Below, in pieces: positions 62,578 through 64,000 of a DNA stretch of 64,000 nt. The stretch is taken from contig NZ_CP034036.1 in the NCBI RefSeq assembly GCF_005484965.1, forward strand, positions 3,658,001-3,722,000, read 5' to 3'. This stretch comes from Brenneria nigrifluens DSM 30175 = ATCC 13028 (GTDB taxonomy: Bacteria; Pseudomonadota; Gammaproteobacteria; Enterobacterales; Enterobacteriaceae). Position 1 is the stretch's first letter. Every line of letters begins with the position of its first letter. Under the pieces are notes generated by a model that saw nothing but the letters and a program-made list of their open reading frames with translations, was not told the origin of the DNA and searched no databases. A program made the translations under genes and the position numbers.

Positions 62578-63435
62578 CTAAACGGCCTTAAACATCAACA
62601 GCATCAGACAGGAAAACACCGGTACGGCGGCTGTCAGGCTATCAATACGGTCGAGCACGCCGCCGTGCCCGGGGATCAAATGGCTGCTGTCTTTAATGCC
62701 CGCCTCGCGTTTAAACATACTTTCGGTCAGATCACCCAGTACAGAAGCCAGCGCGGCGACAACGGAACAGACCAGCAGCGTTGCCGGCGCAATCGCCAGC
62801 GGCGCATAGCGGCTGAATAGCAAAGAGAGCGCCGCCGAGGTTATCAACCCGCCGATAAGCCCTTCCCAGGTTTTCCCCGGAGATACTTTTGGCGCAAGTT
62901 TACGCTTGCCGAACAGTTTGCCGAACAGATAAGCGCCGCTGTCAGCTCCCCACACCAGAAGCATGACGTACAGCAGCCACCACGCGCCGATAAAGGGATT
63001 GATATCATAGTTATACTGGCGAAGCGCGACCATTCCCCAGAAAAATGGCACGATGGTCACTACCCCGAACAGCAGCCGCAGAACGCGGGAACAGCGCCAT
63101 AAGGCCGCGGAAGCGGGATAGAACAGAACCAGAAACAGCGCGATAACCCACCAGGCGAGAGAAACCCAGAGCGCGGCGCTAATTTGCGGTACATGGATCG
63201 TATAACGGTATGCCGGCAGCGTCAGCAACATCAGCACCAACAAAAAGCCGCACAGAATAGCCAACCACAGCCGTTGGCCGTATGAGGCGAACCCGGCAAG
63301 CTGCCCCCATTCCCAGGCAGCCAGCATGCAAACGGCAAGCGTGACCAGAATAAAGCCCACCGGGGACAACAAAAACAGCGCTGCGATAACGATCGGAATT
63401 AAAATTAAAGCAGTAATCAGGCGATACTTCAGCAA
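62578..63435 (-). CDS. cdsA: Phosphatidate cytidylyltransferase
   Basis: CdsA makes CDP-diacylglycerol for phospholipid synthesis. The 285-residue multi-spanning protein has the signature KRDSSHLIPGHGGVLDRIDSL in a slightly varied form near its end, and many membrane segments. The start is a TTG at 63,435, preceded by GGGGGAA. It lies between uppS and rseP. Confidence 0.96.
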   Translation of the reverse strand: MLKYRLITALILIPIVIAALFLLSPVGFILVTLAVCMLAAWEWGQLAGFASYGQRLWLAILCGFLLVLMLLTLPAYRYTIHVPQISAALWVSLAWWVIALFLVLFYPASAALWRCSRVLRLLFGVVTIVPFFWGMVALRQYNYDINPFIGAWWLLYVMLLVWGADSGAYLFGKLFGKRKLAPKVSPGKTWEGLIGGLITSAALSLLFSRYAPLAIAPATLLVCSVVAALASVLGDLTESMFKREAGIKDSSHLIPGHGGVLDRIDSLTAAVPVFSCLMLLMFKAV

Positions 63436-63444
63436 AAGTTCCCC

Positions 63445-64000
63445 CTAGGATGCATCCGCATCGATAGGTGTTGTTCCCCCGAAGCGACGCTCGCGTTGTG
63501 CAAATGCATTCAGCGCACCTTCAAAGACTTGTTCATCGAAATCAGGCCAAAGGACATCGGTAAAGTAGAGCTCGGCATAAGCGATTTGCCACAGCAGGAA
63601 GTTACTTATCCGATGTTCGCCGCCGGTGCGGATCACCAAATCAACCGGCGCCAGTTCATTCAGGCAAATATATTGGCACAATGACGCTTCATCAATACTA
63701 TCAGGGCGCAATGTTCCTTCCTGTACCTGCTCGGCAAGCCGCCGTACTCCCTGAATAATATCCCAACGGCCGCCATAATTCGCGGCAATATTCAGCGTCA
63801 GACCCTGATTATTTTTCGTCAGCTCTTCCGAACGGCGGATGCGCTCTTGTAAACGCAGACTGAAACGGCTGATATCGCCGATAACGCATAAGCGAACGTT
63901 GTGTTTATGCAGGCTTTTGACTTCGCTGTCCAGCGCCCGGACAAACAGCTCCATCAGGGCGGTGACCTCTTGCGCGGGACGGTTCCAGTTTTCACTGCTG
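63445..64000 (-). CDS. uppS: Undecaprenyl diphosphate synthase (5' end beyond window)
   Basis: UppS adds isoprenes to make undecaprenyl diphosphate, the lipid carrier for cell wall and O-antigen. The visible part is about 184 residues, starting at SSENWNRPAQEVTALMELF in frame at the window edge and going through RTGGEHRISNFLLWQIAYAELYFTD. The N-terminal part with the first DGNGRWA motif is beyond the edge. It is the most upstream gene visible in the minus-strand cluster. Confidence 0.96.
   Translation of the reverse strand, partial: SSENWNRPAQEVTALMELFVRALDSEVKSLHKHNVRLCVIGDISRFSLRLQERIRRSEELTKNNQGLTLNIAANYGGRWDIIQGVRRLAEQVQEGTLRPDSIDEASLCQYICLNELAPVDLVIRTGGEHRISNFLLWQIAYAELYFTDVLWPDFDEQVFEGALNAFAQRERRFGGTTPIDADAS

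Noticed and set aside
1..64000. tRNA or rRNA genes
   Set aside because: No sequence with tRNA arms or rRNA similarity was noticed. The integrase is not beside a tRNA gene on the right, and none is visible on the left.

Overview
The right third of the window (about 43,000 to 64,000) is a conserved Enterobacterales core chromosome: mutS, nlpE, yaeQ, yaeP-rof, tilS, yaeR and the envelope/lipid A/replication cluster accA-dnaE-rnhB-lpxB-lpxA-fabZ-lpxD-skp-bamA-rseP-cdsA-uppS. Protein similarity to E. coli is high, but the neighbourhood differs: mutS lies beside nlpE, no arfB is seen between yaeQ and nlpE, and no ldcC between accA and yaeR. This fits a soft-rot or tree-pathogen type enterobacterium (Pectobacteriaceae such as Brenneria, Pectobacterium, Dickeya or Lonsdalea). 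The genus is an inference, not a demonstration.

The left two thirds (about 75 to 42,961) is a mosaic defence and mobile-element island. It ends at a P4-type integrase (41,542-42,825) and is bracketed by a 23-bp near-identical direct repeat (75-97 and 42,939-42,961). From left to right it holds: an AbiE toxin-antitoxin pair; a Phd-Doc toxin-antitoxin operon with a palindromic operator; a broken unknown gene; a replicon-like module (a protein with a polymerase-like palm, a Rep-like initiator, an AlpA regulator, a large inverted repeat and a hairpin next to rep); a XerC-like recombinase; a RadC-family gene split by a complete Recombinase-In-Trio (RIT) element; a cysteine-peptidase-like protein and a DUF2787 protein; and a Mu-type repressor/Ner-like switch followed by a possible nuclease and several small exported or repeat proteins.

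The second half of the island is classical and possibly new immunity. It has a type I restriction-modification operon (hsdM-hsdS-DUF4268 nuclease-like gene-hsdR), facing a complete type I Zorya system (zorABCD) whose downstream fifth ORF is cut off by an IS66 remnant. IS66 and IS3 remnants separate Zorya from a three-gene operon on the minus strand: a WYL-domain regulator with a perfect palindrome upstream, a 471-residue protein with a PD-(D/E)XK-like motif and a glycine-zipper membrane region, and a 1,066-residue protein with a C-terminal Asp-box (beta-propeller-like) domain. I cannot match this operon to a named defence system, and it is the best candidate for an undescribed system here. The replicon-like module with its polymerase-like protein is the second.

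The core genes work together in outer-membrane biogenesis: LpxA, LpxD and LpxB make lipid A, FabZ and AccA feed fatty-acid synthesis, Skp and BamA assemble outer-membrane proteins, RseP controls sigma-E, CdsA makes CDP-diacylglycerol and UppS makes undecaprenyl diphosphate. The chromosome is read mostly on the minus strand here, with translational coupling at several junctions.
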